Shown: positions 1-10,074 of the stretch, piece after piece
How positions within the stretch are numbered: the stretch's first letter is position 1
Layout of the letters: the number at the start of each line of letters is the position of its first letter
The notes under the pieces: model-generated
Databases searched by the model: none
Told to the model about the DNA's origin: nothing
The model's input: only the letters and a program-made list of their open reading frames with translations
Position numbers and translations under genes: made by a program
Assembly: GCA_017654935.2 (NCBI GenBank)
Contig: CM065699.1
Span: forward strand, 21,253,660 to 21,317,659
DNA: 64,000 nucleotides
Direction of reading: 5' to 3'
DNA from: Phymorhynchus buccinoides
Taxonomy: Eukaryota > Mollusca > Gastropoda > Neogastropoda > Raphitomidae

Positions 1-355
1 ATTCAAGATACTTTGCAATGCTTTGCAAAAGAAAGGCATAAGTCTGCTAAATAAAATGCCACACAGTTAGTGTGCTTTCTCGTCTCTTTTGTGTAAACAT
101 CACACTCGGTAAAGTACCCAAAACGGAATTTCCGATTTTTTAGCTGCCATTTTGTTGATGTAGGAACACAGCTCTTGCTAAGTGACTCGATGAAACTCGC
201 TAAAATATGGCCCAGATGGCTATGAGATAGTCTAAGGGAAGCAATCGAAGCATAAATGAGTGTACTTTGACTTTAAACAGTAAGCTCCCTTGAATAGCGT
301 TATTTGTGGGTGCTAAAAATAAAGAAGGAAATTAACACAGCAGTTGTCTGCCGTC

Positions 356-522
356 ATGTTGTTGTCTTACCCTGGCTTAAAGACTCCAGGGATCATCCCA
401 ACAGCCGAAGCACTTGAACGCTATGGCACAAATGCACCAGCTAGGGATGAGAAGATTACGTGTGTGACCACTTTTGATTACCCCGCCACGTGGACAGCCA
501 CACTTCGACTTTCAGAGGAGCC
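356..522 (+). repeat. dispersed repeat, copy 1 of 2
   Basis: This block of about 165 bp runs from the words for ccctggcttaaagactccag to cacttcgactttcagagga. It recurs in the same orientation at 9712-9880 with roughly 10% differences. It starts after a tgttgt run and has no convincing tRNA boxes, so its class is unknown. The short open frame through it is not conserved between the two copies. Confidence 0.7.
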
Positions 523-619
523 GTCATGACCTGAACAGAGACTCACAGTGACGGCAGACATCTGCCGTCATGACTCCAATGGGTTGCTGAATGGGGGATG
601 AATAATGAGTCGGTGTCGA

Positions 620-630
620 TAAATGTGTGC

Positions 631-665
<35 letters not shown>

Positions 666-740
666 TTGCTTTGTCTATGCGTTGATGCTGGTTTGTGTCA
701 TTCTTGAATGCTGTTTTTAGTAGTAGTAGTAGTAGTAGTG
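620..740. repeat. (GT)n/(GA)n and (TAG)n microsatellites
   Basis: A tg-rich run passes into a ga run at about 629-664. A short tag triplet run follows at 717-738. Confidence 0.9.
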
Positions 741-764
741 GTAGGGACAAAATAAGCTGTTAAG

Positions 765-866
765 CTTTTGTTTATTTGTTGATGAATAATTGATTGTAAA
801 GTACTTTGGGCTCATCTGAGGTAAAGCGCTATGTAAATGTACTATTATTGTTATTATTATTAATGT
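765..866 (+). mobile_element. non-LTR retrotransposon 3' tail fragment
   Basis: The segment has the form aaagcgctatgtaaatgta followed by an att-rich tail, typical of CR1-like LINE 3' ends. Related tails occur at 6525-6620 and 33415-33497. No coding part is attached. Confidence 0.5.
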
Positions 867-909
867 TTTCAACCTTCCCCTTGGTTTGCCTTGACCCTGG
901 TCACCCAAG

Positions 910-1060
910 CTGCTGCACGAGCGGCTGACGTCGAGCGACACGCGGCAGACGGCCTTCCTGGAGGCCCTGCAGAAGTCGGTGACCCAGACCCTCACCACCG
1001 GCGTCCACAGGTCCCTGGAATCCCTGGTCAGGACCGAGTTCAAGCAGAACGTCGCTCCAG
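910..1060 (+). CDS. EDC4: EDC4 internal exon (helical C-terminal region)
   Basis: This is an internal exon of enhancer of mRNA decapping 4, the P-body scaffold that couples DCP1 and DCP2. The 151-nt exon follows a cccaag acceptor and ends at CCAG|gtcagt in phase 1. It encodes about 50 residues beginning LLHERLTSS and containing SLESLVRTEFKQN, which resembles the helical segment of vertebrate EDC4 around LEGAVRAELKNT (recalled from family knowledge). Its last G joins TG of the exon at 3978 to restore a valine codon. The upstream polypyrimidine tract is modest. Upstream exons, including the WD40 part of EDC4, lie outside the window. High-GC codon use contrasts with the AT-rich introns. Confidence 0.85.
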
Positions 1061-1119
1061 GTCAGTCAACAAACACACATGGGTGCCTTCTCTTTGGGCT
1101 GTGCGTCTTAATTCAGGTT

Positions 1120-1957
1120 TATTACCGCATAAACTGGACTGTGTATATGCCAGATCTCTTAAATTTACTTAATATTAAATATTTATTCATATAGAAGCTG
1201 CAGCAGTATATAAGCCGGAGAGAAAATTATTCAAACAAAAAGTTAAACAAAAAAGCAGTAGATTTTGCCTACCTATGTGTTGTAAGCAACATAAGACTAT
1301 AAATTATGCTAGTACAACATGAGTATTTAAAAATCGAAGACTTTTTAACATGGGATTTGAATCTGTTAAGTGTCAAAAGCAGTTTTGATAGCTGCAATGA
1401 AGTTGAAGAACAGGCTGAAAATGTGGCTGGAAACTGATTCCATAACACTGATAAACAAAATTGCAATAATCCACGGTAAAGGTAAAGATGTGCCACCCCC
1501 CATGCATTTCTCGGTTAATTATATTTTTCCGTTTTTGCCTTTCTTACCATACATAAAGCTGTATTTTAGGAACATTTTCAGCTAATAACCTTTTTGGAAT
1601 ACTAACCCAAGCCCTAGCCCTAAACCTAACCCTACCCCCCACTATGTACTGCAGTACACCGCGATTTGTCACAGTTGTGGTTCGTTGCGTTTTTCCGTCT
1701 TATAGGGTGGGGGGGTAGGGTTAGGTTTAGGGCTAGGGTTAGTATTCCAAAAAGGTTATTAGCTAAAAATGTTCCTAAAATACAGCTTTATGTATGGTAA
1801 GAAAGGCAATAACGAAAAAATAGAATTAACCGAGATAGGTAGGGGGGGTGGCACATCTTGACCTTTACCTAATTCACATACAAGGCGCATCAGTATATAA
1901 GCCGCATGGACCAAAGCTAAGGAAAAGAGTAGCGGCTTATAGTCCGCATTTTACGGT
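1120..1957. mobile_element. terminal-inverted-repeat element with nested foldback MITE
   Basis: The left end reads accgcataaactggact and the right end cttatagtccgcattttacggta. These are the ends of a common short invertebrate inverted-repeat element whose relatives here are at 6983-7372 and 9462-9607. The core is interrupted by the foldback element at 1476-1869, so the two are nested. Confidence 0.65.
1476..1869. mobile_element. foldback MITE with telomere-like loop flanks
   Basis: The arms are long and nearly perfect: from aggtaaagatgtgccaccc to a telomere-like ccctaaacctaaccct stretch at about 1610-1640, and the reverse complement from about 1705 to 1869. A loop of roughly 60 bp separates them. 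No coding capacity is present. Confidence 0.8.
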
Positions 1958-2814
1958 ATGTTTATTATGTACATTTCTGTAGCGCTTGTTCATCAAAGCT
2001 CTAAGCGCTTGAGGTTTGTAGCCTCTGCCTGGATTTCAGGTTTTTTAAAAGTTGAGTAGCAACGTCCCGTTCTCACCTGCCCGTATTTTGTCCCTTGTCA
2101 CTGCCCTTGTCATGCCTAAGCTTATATTTTGCTTTAGCACATTGATGACGGGCCGCGTTAGTGTTCGAGGCAGTAGAACATCCCCCACTGCCTGGCCACG
2201 TTCACAGTCGCCCAACGGTATAAGGTACAAAACTCGTGTAAAACTTTTCACCACAGTTTGCCTTCGTTCTGTGAGTAGTTTCCCTTTATTGTATACTTCT
2301 GTTTTTGCAATTTCTTTGTCTTAGATCGCCGATTTGACGCCAATTACGAATGAAAAATGCCAAACCATCGTGGTTTAACAAGAGAGGAGATTGTCAATCT
2401 TCTCGATCTGGATTAACCTGATGATAAAGATCCAGAATACTTGTTTTCCGACTCAGAAAGTGACAGGTGAAAATGGCATGCAAGTCGGCATGTAAAAGGC
2501 GTTATACCTATCAACTTAAAAAGTACACAGATGAACTTAGCAGCCTTTTTTCCAGTAAATACGCACAATTTGGTTGTGATAGGACATCATTCAGCTTAGC
2601 TAGATGCGTTTGTTTACAAGCACCCAATTTCTATAAGCCACTCGGCAGCAGGCTCAGACCTGCACTGAGAATAGGCCGAGGCAGCATCAGTCACAATAGT
2701 GTTAAGAAGAACCTTTGTACTTTGCTTTAATATAATTTAAGAAGACCCTGTCGAATCCCTTTAAAATAGCATTAAAAAAATAATAATTAAAAAATTAATC
2801 AAAATACAGTGGAA
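1958..2814. other. EDC4 intron sequence, no gene seen
   Basis: This is AT-rich intronic sequence. Short open frames exist on both strands, but none has splice sites, similarity or coding character that I can support. Confidence 0.6.
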
Positions 2815-2962
2815 CCTCCCTATTAAGGGCTTGAAAACTCATCCAAAATAAGGTTTTAAATGAGAGGGAGTTGTGATAGGGAGGTCATTTTAATACTTAC
2901 AAAGAAGGGCAGAGAATTAGGTCTTAAGTGGGAGGGAGTCTTAATAGGGAGGTTCCACTGTA
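2815..2962. mobile_element. palindromic MITE (acagtggaacctcc family)
   Basis: Its ends are tacagtggaacctcccta and tagggaggttccactgta, perfect inverted repeats with TA at the outer edges. Relatives occur at 8864-9468 (interrupted), at 9638-9710 and, truncated by the assembly gap, at about 13383. Confidence 0.8.
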
Positions 2963-3324
2963 TCATTTATCCTTCAGCTGGTCCCCTTCACCCCACAACA
3001 GGGGTGCTGCCCCTATACCCTACCGGCCACTAAGTAATTAGGCGGCCCCTGGACCCCTGCATATCATGTTTTCCATGATTTTGTAGAAACACCCACGCAA
3101 ACTACAGGGCGCTTTCGTCTGCGTTCCAACTCCAACATATTGATCACAGGATTATCAGACAACCCAGTGCAAGAGCCATTCAAAATGTGTTTTTATGTCT
3201 CATGCTTGACAGGCACTGTATCCGGCCTTTCCCCCCTGGACATCCCCCCCCCCCCCCCCCCCTCCCTGACAATTTGCGCTCTGGCCATTTGCCCCCACCT
3301 CCACCCCCCTATTACCCCAGACAT

Positions 3325-4020
3325 GTGTGTTAATGTTGTAGTGATGACGCGGGCTGTGGACCAGATGAAGTCCCAGGTGCACTCAGACATGTGTTGTTAA
3401 TGTTGTTGTAGTGATGACACAGGCTGTGGACCAGATGAAGTCCCAGGTGCACACGGACATGTGTTAATGTTGTAGTGATGACGCGGGCTGTGGACCACAT
3501 GAAGTCCCAGGTGCACACGGACATGTGTTAATGTTGTTGTAGTGATGGCGCGGGCTGTGGACCAGATGAAGTCCCAGGTACACACAGACATGTGTTAATG
3601 TTGTTATAGTGATGACACGGGCTGTGGACCAGATGAAGTCCCAGGTACACACAGACATGTGTTGATGTTGTTGTAGTGATGACGCGGGCTGTGGACCAGA
3701 TGAAGTCTCAGGTGCGCACGGACATGTGTTGTTAATGTTGTTGTTGTTAATGTTGTTGTAGTGATGACGCGGGCTGTGGACCAGATGAAGTCCCAGGTAC
3801 ACACAGACATTTGTTGTTAATGTTGTTGTAGTGATGACACGGGCTGTGGACCAGATGAAGTCCCAGGTGCACACGGACATGTGTTGATGTTGTTGTAGTG
3901 ATGGCGCGGGCTGTGGACCAGATGAAGTCTCAGGTGCGCACGGACATGTGTTGTTAATGTTGTTGTTAATGTTGTAGTGATGACGCGGGCTGTGGACCAG
4001 ATGAAGTCCCAGGTACACAC
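3325..4020 (+). repeat. minisatellite built from an EDC4 splice acceptor (array 1)
   Basis: About ten units of 63-85 bp repeat the 3' intron end (tgttgttgtag) plus the first 45 or so exon bases (tgatgacgcgggctgtgg and onward). Acceptor-like positions precede about 3342, 3412, 3476, 3543, 3610, 3677, 3762, 3832 and 3899. The last unit is the real exon boundary at 3978. Only that unit continues into exon sequence and a donor. The long minus-strand open frames here are translations of the repeat. Confidence 0.9.
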
Positions 4021-4093
4021 AGACGTGTCACAGAAACTGGCTGCCATGGAGTCCGTGGTCAAAGATCAGATTGGAAAACTGGTCCGCTCGCGG
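3978..4093 (+). CDS. EDC4: EDC4 internal exon
   Basis: This 116-nt exon follows gttgtag and ends TCGCGG|gtgagt in phase 0. It contributes MTRAVDQMKSQVHTD, then VSQKLAAMESVVKDQIGKL, and ends VRSR. The stretch aligns well with the vertebrate EDC4 helix that runs QLSNSVATKLTAVEG (recalled). The first two bases complete the valine codon split with the exon ending at 1060, and the next exon starts in phase 0, so the chain is consistent. The odd feature is its 5' end: the first third of the exon plus its acceptor is repeated nine times upstream, which gives the splicing machinery many decoy acceptors. Confidence 0.9.
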
Positions 4094-4533
4094 GTGAGTT
4101 CAACTCGGCGAAGTGTGTGGGAAGTCATTTCCTATGGGGTGGTTTTTTTTGGTGTGTGATAGGTATGTATTTACAAGAAAATAAAGAACACAGTCGCCCA
4201 TATGTATGTATTTATAAATCTTTCTGTATTGAAATCCTTTCATTGTTAAAATCTTTCTTCAGGCATGGTAATGTTCAGAGAATTCTCTGAGTTCAAAGAA
4301 AAGTGAATGTAGAAAAACATGTCAGACGGGGGTTTTAAGCTTGAGGAGATGCCTTTTCCCCAATGTTTAACAGTTTTATGCAGTTGTCCTCAAAAGGAAT
4401 TGCTCCCTGATTACCACAAAGAGCTCTTTACCCATTGAAACCACCATGAAACAATGTCTCCTGAAACCTCTAAAAATGCTGTTCCTCCATTACCATGCCT
4501 GTTCTTAACTTGTAACAAATCTTTCTCAACTTG
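4094..4533. other. EDC4 intron, nothing recognised
   Basis: This is AT-rich intron sequence with no repeat or gene that I can identify. Confidence 0.6.
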
Positions 4534-5280
4534 TTAACCCTTTTGCCATCGATTTCGCATTTCTGTGCCAAACCACATTTATCATCCATGTCACTAAAAG
4601 GCATGAAATTAGGATCTGTTATCCGATGACCTTGTGTTAATATTGGGAGCAGGGGTCGCGCTAACGCATGTTTCTTGCGTATTTGACGCGTTTTAAAAAT
4701 TGCTGACGCATTTTTTTTACGGCGTTTACGCGTAATCCGTACGCAAAATGACGTCCGCTCGAAATCGCATCTGAGTCTAGATGGTGAATCAGACTTTAGA
4801 AGTCCTACGGTCCCTACACGTATAGTGGTTCTGCTACACCTAACATTGGAACAGACTATAGAAAAGTGCCACTGCTTTCAGTACTGCTGTGACGTAGGCG
4901 CAGTGCAGTGTGGCGGGAAAATCACTGTAAGCGCATTGGGGTGATAACAGGGCTTGTGTCGACTTAGAGGATCGCCGTGATCACCGAAAATGACTAGTTA
5001 GTGAATAAAAATGCATGTTTTTATTGCTAGTCTTGTTTTCATTGTTTTTAGCTTAGATTTATCATTTTGTTCTTTTACGCGATTTTTTGCTTCCCTTACG
5101 CATTTTTGGGGTAAGCAAAATGCGTTTTCAAAAACACTAGCGCGACCCCTGTGGGGAAATAAGAAAGGCCTTATTTGATGCATATCATAGGGGGATTCAC
5201 AGTATTGCAGACGCCAACTTGTATTTACCCAGAGAAGTTTGACAGATTTTTTGGGCAGTAATGGCTGGCGGGAAAAGGTC
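4534..5280. mobile_element. piggyBac-type TTAA MITE with nested element
   Basis: It begins ttaacccttttgccatcg and ends near gctggcgggaaaagg. It matches the families at 17998-18182 and 21651-21898, which carry TTAA at one or both ends. A second inverted-repeat element (4649-5151) is inserted inside it. Confidence 0.65.
4649..5151. mobile_element. inverted-repeat MITE with ends aggggtcgcgcta
   Basis: The left end is aggggtcgcgctaacgc and the right end is ctagcgcgacccct. The interior is rich in acgcg words and has no open frame of interest. It is nested in the TTAA element around it. Confidence 0.7.
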
Positions 5281-5612
5281 ACATTTCATTAATACTAAAT
5301 TTGAATACCATTAGACCAGAAAATAGTAGACAGTTGTGTCAGTGTTGTGTAGATTATTATGACATGTTTTTTCTCAGGCTCTCACCAAGTTTAAGTGCTT
5401 TCACTCTTTCTAGCGCCATGTATTTTTTGACGTTCTTGGTTGTCCGTTGCATCTTAACCGACAAGAGGGGAATAACTATGTTTTTTTCTGAACGCACATG
5501 CATTGCTTTAACGGAATAAACAATGACATAAGCTCTAAAAATAGACAAACACATGGCAGGGTACTTGGCAGTGTCTAGGCGAATGTATTCGCCCATGGTG
5601 CTAGAAAAGTTA

Positions 5613-5789
5613 AGGACCTGCTACGCTAGATATGATTCTGTGTCAATGTGATGCAATTCATGATTCACGTGAAATACTTCCGTCTATATGCTCAAGTAGA
5701 CCCAATACATGAATTTCACGTCAATCATGACTCGCATCATCACAATCACATCGCCATTGACACAGAATCGTATGTAATGTAGCAGACCC
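5613..5789. mobile_element. palindromic MITE
   Basis: The left arm (acctgctacgctagatatg, gattctgtgtcaatg) is matched by the right arm (cattgacacagaatcgta, then atgtagcagacccc). A central tcacgtgaaat/atttcacgt pair supports the palindrome. Confidence 0.7.
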
Positions 5790-5790
5790 C

Positions 5791-5994
5791 TAAGGCCGTG
5801 TACACACATAAGCGGATATTCCATGCGGAAACCCGTGCGCAATCCATAAGTAAGTGAAACAAAGAAGGGAAAAGATTTTGCGCACGTGTCCGAATTTCAC
5901 CTATATATATGCATAATCTTTTTATCCTTCTTTCTTCCACTTACTTAGGGTTTTCTGTACGGAACTTACGCGTCTAATGTGAACCCGGCCTTAA
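5791..5994. mobile_element. Harbinger-like MITE, copy 1 of 2
   Basis: Its termini are ggccgtgtacacacata and atgtgaacccggcc, imperfect inverted repeats next to TAA/TTA. A closely similar copy is at 57001-57207, where a TTA target duplication is visible. TWA duplications with GGC-type ends fit PIF/Harbinger elements (inference). Confidence 0.6.
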
Positions 5995-6096
5995 GGTTTA
6001 GATTACAGAAAAAGCTAGTTTTAGGGGTCTTTGCCCTCAGACAGACACTATGTTTTGAGCGTATTTTATGATTGCTTGACCTGCTGGCTGTTCCAG

Positions 6097-6262
6097 CAAA
6101 CGACGGAGGCTATAGGGCAGGCAACGAGCAGCGCGTTGCTCAACCAGGGTCAGGGGATGATGCGGGACCTGATGGACAACCGGCTGATCCCCTCCTTCAC
6201 CCTCACCACAGACAACATGCTCACACAGATCAACGCCATCTTCCAGCAGGGCACTCAGGAAT
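6097..6262 (+). CDS. EDC4: EDC4 internal exon
   Basis: This 166-nt exon lies between gctgttccag and GGAAT|gtacgt, phase 0 to phase 1. It encodes QTTEAIGQATSSALLNQGQ, a middle part with MMRDLMDNRLIPSF, and a closing MLTQINAIFQQGTQE. The closing motif matches the vertebrate EDC4 stretch around MFQQINDSFRLGTQEY (recalled). The split T joins AC of the next exon to give the conserved tyrosine after TQE, which supports both splice sites. The downstream intron starts with gtacgt, an acceptable but not optimal donor. Confidence 0.92.
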
Positions 6263-6317
6263 GTACGTTCTCCTACACTGCACCATCACCTCACATGCAG
6301 TGGGGGGCTCTGATGGA

Positions 6318-6408
6318 AGTTCTCCTCAGTCTGCATTATTGGCCTCCTCCCAATGGGGGAGGGACAGAACATATGCCTTGGTACAGGCCGATAATGCAGA
6401 CTGAGGAG
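6318..6408. mobile_element. short inverted-repeat element
   Basis: Left arm tctcctcagtctgcattatt and right arm gataatgcagactgaggaga enclose about 45 bp. The size suggests a small MITE or a deletion remnant. Confidence 0.55.
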
Positions 6409-6524
6409 ACCTTCACAGATCGAAACAGTTATCTTTGGTTTAAATACATTTTTATTCAGATCAACAGGGCACATATACATCAATACATTGTCAACATAAA
6501 TGAACGGCAACAAGCTTGAAGCTT

Positions 6525-6620
6525 ATAGTGTGACTGTGCTTGCTATCTACATGTATATTACATAAGCGCTTTGTGCTCGATAAAAAGCGCTTTATAAATA
6601 TCCGATTATTATTATTATGA
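6525..6620 (+). mobile_element. LINE-type 3' tail
   Basis: An aaaaagcgctttataaat motif is followed by an att-rich tail, like those at 765-866 and 33415-33497. Confidence 0.5.
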
Positions 6621-6982
6621 TTATTATATGACGACTGTCTTTGCAAAGGTTCTGTCCCTCCCCCAACCAAAGTTAATGATAACTGAGTTTGTTTCTGAGG
6701 TTCACAAATACAGACATTGGACACAAAAAGTGTTATCAAAGCAAAGTCTTCTGCATTTCAAATGCATCGTTTTTTCAGTCCTTGAGACTAAGGGAACAGT
6801 GTTAATAAGTCACTGAGATTTGTTCGTTCATACCATTATGCTACATAGATAGAAAACTTACTAGCTTCAGTAATCGGGAACCTTGCTTTGACACCAAGGA
6901 ATACAAGTTCTCCACTGCGAAACTATCAAAATTTGAATACTTTTGGGAAGAAACCGAGGAACAGGCACATGTTAATAAGATA

Positions 6983-7372
6983 CCGTAAAAACTGGACTAT
7001 AAGACGCACCTGTATATAAGCCGCATCCATTAATTTGACAAAATATTAGGTATTTATTCACACATAAGCCGCACCAGTTTATAAGCCGCAGAGAAAATTG
7101 CATGTGCACAAACCAACACAAATATAGAAATTCTATCAGAACATGAGTATTTAATGTTCTCAGACACTTTAAACATGAGATTTGAATCTATTGATTACCA
7201 AAACCAGTTTTGAGTCTAAAGAAGCTCAGAATAGGCTGAAGAATCTGGCCAGAAACAGATTTAATCATATTGATAAATGTAGAATGGAAACAAATCCATA
7301 GATCAGTCTATAAGCCGCATGGGTCAAAGTTGAGGGGAAAAGTAGCGGCTTATAGTCCGCATTTTACTGTAA
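6983..7372. mobile_element. inverted-repeat element (ccgtaaaaactggactata family)
   Basis: The left end is taccgtaaaaactggactat and the right end cggcttatagtccgcatttt followed by actgta. The interior repeats 'ataagccgca' words. The same family occurs at 1120-1957. Confidence 0.7.
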
Positions 7373-7409
7373 TATGTTTCTGTTTGATGTATGCTGGTTT
7401 TATCCACAG

Positions 7410-7596
7410 ACTTCAGCCACCTGCGGAAGCAGCTGGAGAAGGTTCGGCAGGAGCAGGACTCGGGGAGGGAGCCCCTGATCCAGCAGCTGAGCGGCCTGGT
7501 GACCACCTTCCAGCAGAAGAGCGAGCACCTCCATGAACAGCTGGCCCAGTCCATGAGGCACGAGATCAGTCACCAGATCAAAACGTCCCTTGGCAG
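7410..7596 (+). CDS. EDC4: EDC4 internal exon
   Basis: This 187-nt exon starts after ttttatccacag and ends CTTGGCAG|gtgggt, phase 1 to phase 2. It encodes YFSHLRKQLEKVRQEQ, then REPLIQQLSGLVTTFQQKS, and ends HEISHQIKTSLG. In vertebrate EDC4 the parallel stretch reads REPVLAQLRGLVSTLQ and EVQHQLHVAVGS (recalled). This is the predicted coiled-coil/helical scaffold region. The AG left at the end joins C of the exon at 10075 to encode serine. The donor and the last 12 exon bases are repeated about 21 times downstream, so more than 20 further donor-like sites follow the true one. Confidence 0.92.
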
Positions 7597-8638
7597 GTGG
7601 GTTTCCAATCTCTCAATACCTTGGAGTCAGAACGTCCCTTAGCAGGTGGATTTCCGATCTCTCGATGCCTTGGAGTCAGGACGTCCCTTGGCAGGTGAGT
7701 TTCCATTCTCTCAATACCTTGGAGTCAGAACGTCCTTTGGCAGGTGGGTTTCCAATCTCTCGATACCTTGGAGTCAGAACGTCCCTTGGCAGGTGGGTTT
7801 CCGATCTCTCGATGCCTTGGAGTCAGAACGTCCCTTGGCAGGTGGGTTTCCAATCTCTCAATACCTTGGAGTCAGAACGTCCCTTAGCAGGTGGATTTCC
7901 GATCTCTCGATGCCTTGGAGTCAGGACGTCCCTTGGCAGGTGGGTTTCCATTCTCTCGATACCTTGGAGTTAAAACTCCCTTGACAGGTGGGTTTCCAGT
8001 CTCTCGATACCTTGGAGTCAAAACACCCTTGGCAGGTGGGTTTCCAATCTCTCGATACCTTGGAGTCAAAACTCCCTTGACAGGTGGGTTTCCAATCTCT
8101 CGATGCCTTGGAGTCAAAACACCCTTGACAGGTGGGTTTCCAATCTCTCGATGCCTTGGAGTCAAAACACCCTTGACAGGTGGTTTTCCAATCTCTCGAT
8201 GCCTTGGAGTCAAAACACCCTTGACAGGTGGTTTTCCAATCTCTCGATGCCTTGGAGTCAAAACACCCTTGACAGGTGGGTTTCCAATCTCTCGATGCCT
8301 TGGAGTCAAAACACCCTTGACAGGTGGGTTTCCAATCTCTCGATGCCTTGGAGTTAAAACACCCTTGACAGGTGGGTTTCCAATCTCTCGATACCTTGGA
8401 GTCAAAACACCCTTGACAGGTGGGTTTCCAATCTCTCGATGCCTTGGAGTCAAAACACCCTTGACAGGTGGGTTTCCAATCTCTCGATGCCTTGGAGTCA
8501 AATCACCCTTGACAGGTGGGTTTCCAATCTCTCGATGCCTTGGAGTCAAAACACCCTTGACAGGTGGGTTTCCAATCTCTCGATACCTTGGAGTCAAATC
8601 ACCCTTGACAGGTGGTTTTCCAATCTCTCGATGCCTTG
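7585..8638 (+). repeat. 49-bp minisatellite built from an EDC4 splice donor (array 2)
   Basis: About 21 head-to-tail units of 49 bp start at 7585, 7634, 7683 and so on. Each repeats the exon end (gtcccttggcag) and its donor (gtgggtttcc), then atctctcgatgccttggagt. The donor dinucleotide context cag|gt is retained in nearly all units, while the exon part drifts from gtcccttggcag to acccttgacag. The unit length is not a multiple of three, so use of a later donor shifts the frame. Long open frames through the array on both strands are repeat translations. Confidence 0.95.
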
Positions 8639-8863
8639 AATTTCTCAGAGACGCCTCTGTGACTATAAAGTACCTGAATACCTAATCTCTGTGTCCCCCC
8701 CTCTCTCATTTATTTGTTTCTGCTTTGGTTGTATTGTTTGCTTTGTTGCTCTTTTGTTTTATTTTTGTTTTTTCAGTAAAAGACTTACGTTGTGTTTGCT
8801 TTTAAGAATACAAAATGTATCAGTTTTCAACTGCAGACCTTAAAATTACCTTATTTTTCGTAC

Positions 8864-9468
8864 TACAGTGAAACCTCCCGTTATAAGACTCCCTCCCTCA
8901 TAAGACCTACTTCTCTGAGACATTGCAGTTCTTTGTAAGTATTTTAAAATTACCTCCCTTATAAGACCTCATCATATAGTAAAAAGCCAAGTGTCCGTGT
9001 GGGTGTCTGTCTGTTTGTCTGTCTGTCTGTCTGAAACACAAAACGGGCCTTATAACTCCGCCGTTTTTCGACCGAATCGCTTCAAATTTGCTGTGAGCCC
9101 TAACGGGGCGATGGCAACGGCAACCGAGGCGGCCGTGTCATTTGCGCGGTTCGGCAAACGCGCATCCGCCGGCCTCTCGGCGCCCGTATCTCCGATGTTT
9201 CTGGACCGATTGCCTTCGCATTTGGCAGGAAGATGACCGGGGACGGTGACTATCCGTGTACCAAACCGGAAGCGAATCGGTTCAGAAACGCGCGCACTAT
9301 ACGACTCCGCTGTTTCTTAACCGAATCGCTTCAAATTTGCTGTACTCAGCGTTACCAGTACTTGGCGTTACCGTTACTAGGCGTTACCGTTACTAGGCGT
9401 TACTGGTACTCGGCGTTGCGCTAGTTTGAGATGATTTTTGAAGGTCTTATAAGGGATGTTCCACTGTA
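8864..9468. mobile_element. palindromic MITE (acagtgaaacctcc family), interrupted
   Basis: The left end tacagtgaaacctcccgtta and the right end aagggatgttccactgta define the element. Its loop is split by the GC-rich segment at about 8975-9429. Confidence 0.65.
8975..9429. mobile_element. GC-rich insertion of unknown class
   Basis: This segment begins near atagtaaaaagccaagtgtc, with a tctg run at 9006-9032, and contains two copies of a cgaatcgcttcaaatttgct word (about 9073 and 9321). It ends in repeated ggcgttac words (9353-9418). Its GC content is visibly higher than the surrounding intron. No inverted repeats are clear, and a Helitron-like origin is possible but unproven. Confidence 0.45.
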
Positions 9469-9607
9469 TAAGGCGCACCCACCAATTTCAACACAAAACT
9501 CAGGTATTGTTATATTTTCTGACTATATTATCAATCATGTTATAAGGCGCAGTGGTCTGAATCAGGGGTAAACATATCGCCTTATAGTCCGAACAATGCA
9601 GTACTGT
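9462..9607. mobile_element. inverted-repeat element remnant
   Basis: The ends tataaggcgcacccacc and cgccttatagtccgaac followed by agtactgta resemble the family at 6983-7372 in shortened form. Confidence 0.5.
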
Positions 9608-9637
9608 ATTCAAGACTTCAAATGAATATTCTGAAAC

Positions 9638-9710
9638 ACAGTGCCAACCTCCCTATTAAGCCCTGAAGTTTTGAATGATTTTTCAAGTCTTGATAGGGAG
9701 GTTCTACTGT
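9638..9710. mobile_element. minimal palindromic MITE
   Basis: acagtgccaacctccctatt and gatagggaggttctactgt pair over about 20 bp each. It is the shortest family member here. Confidence 0.65.
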
Positions 9711-9711
9711 T

Positions 9712-9880
9712 GTTGTTGTTGTCATTCCCTGGCTTAAAGACTCCAGGGATCATCCCAACAGCTGAAGCACTTGAGCACTATGGTACAAATGCACTCAACT
9801 AGGGATGAGAACATTACGTGTGTGACCGTTTTTGACTGCCCCGCCATGTGGGCAGCCACACTCCGACTTTGGAGGATTTT
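9712..9880 (+). repeat. dispersed repeat, copy 2 of 2
   Basis: It is similar to 356-522 in the same orientation, starting with cattccctggcttaaagact. It starts directly after the palindromic MITE. Confidence 0.7.
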
Positions 9881-10074
9881 GGACTGGTGATGTTATGCTA
9901 GGAGCTTGCCATGGCTGAAGACAATCCCCGCATAACCATGCAGAACATAGCAACATTTTGATGTAGCCTTGGCGTTCTAGCTTATGTCAACTAGTCTGAC
10001 ACAGCCTTAGAGCTATGCCAAGGCGTGGTTCTACTGTAACTAGTGACGTTCATGGTGTGCCTTTTGCTGTCCAG

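Noticed and set aside
3464..4018. 184-codon minus-strand frame
   Set aside because: It is a translation of minisatellite array 1 on the antisense strand.
7585..8638. Regular 49-bp repeats resembling a CRISPR array
   Set aside because: There are no unique spacers; the whole unit repeats. The context is a eukaryotic intron next to an EDC4 exon.
7891..8685. 264-codon plus-strand and 237-codon minus-strand open frames of repeating peptides
   Set aside because: Both are translations of the 49-bp minisatellite. A near-stopless repeat stays open in several frames.
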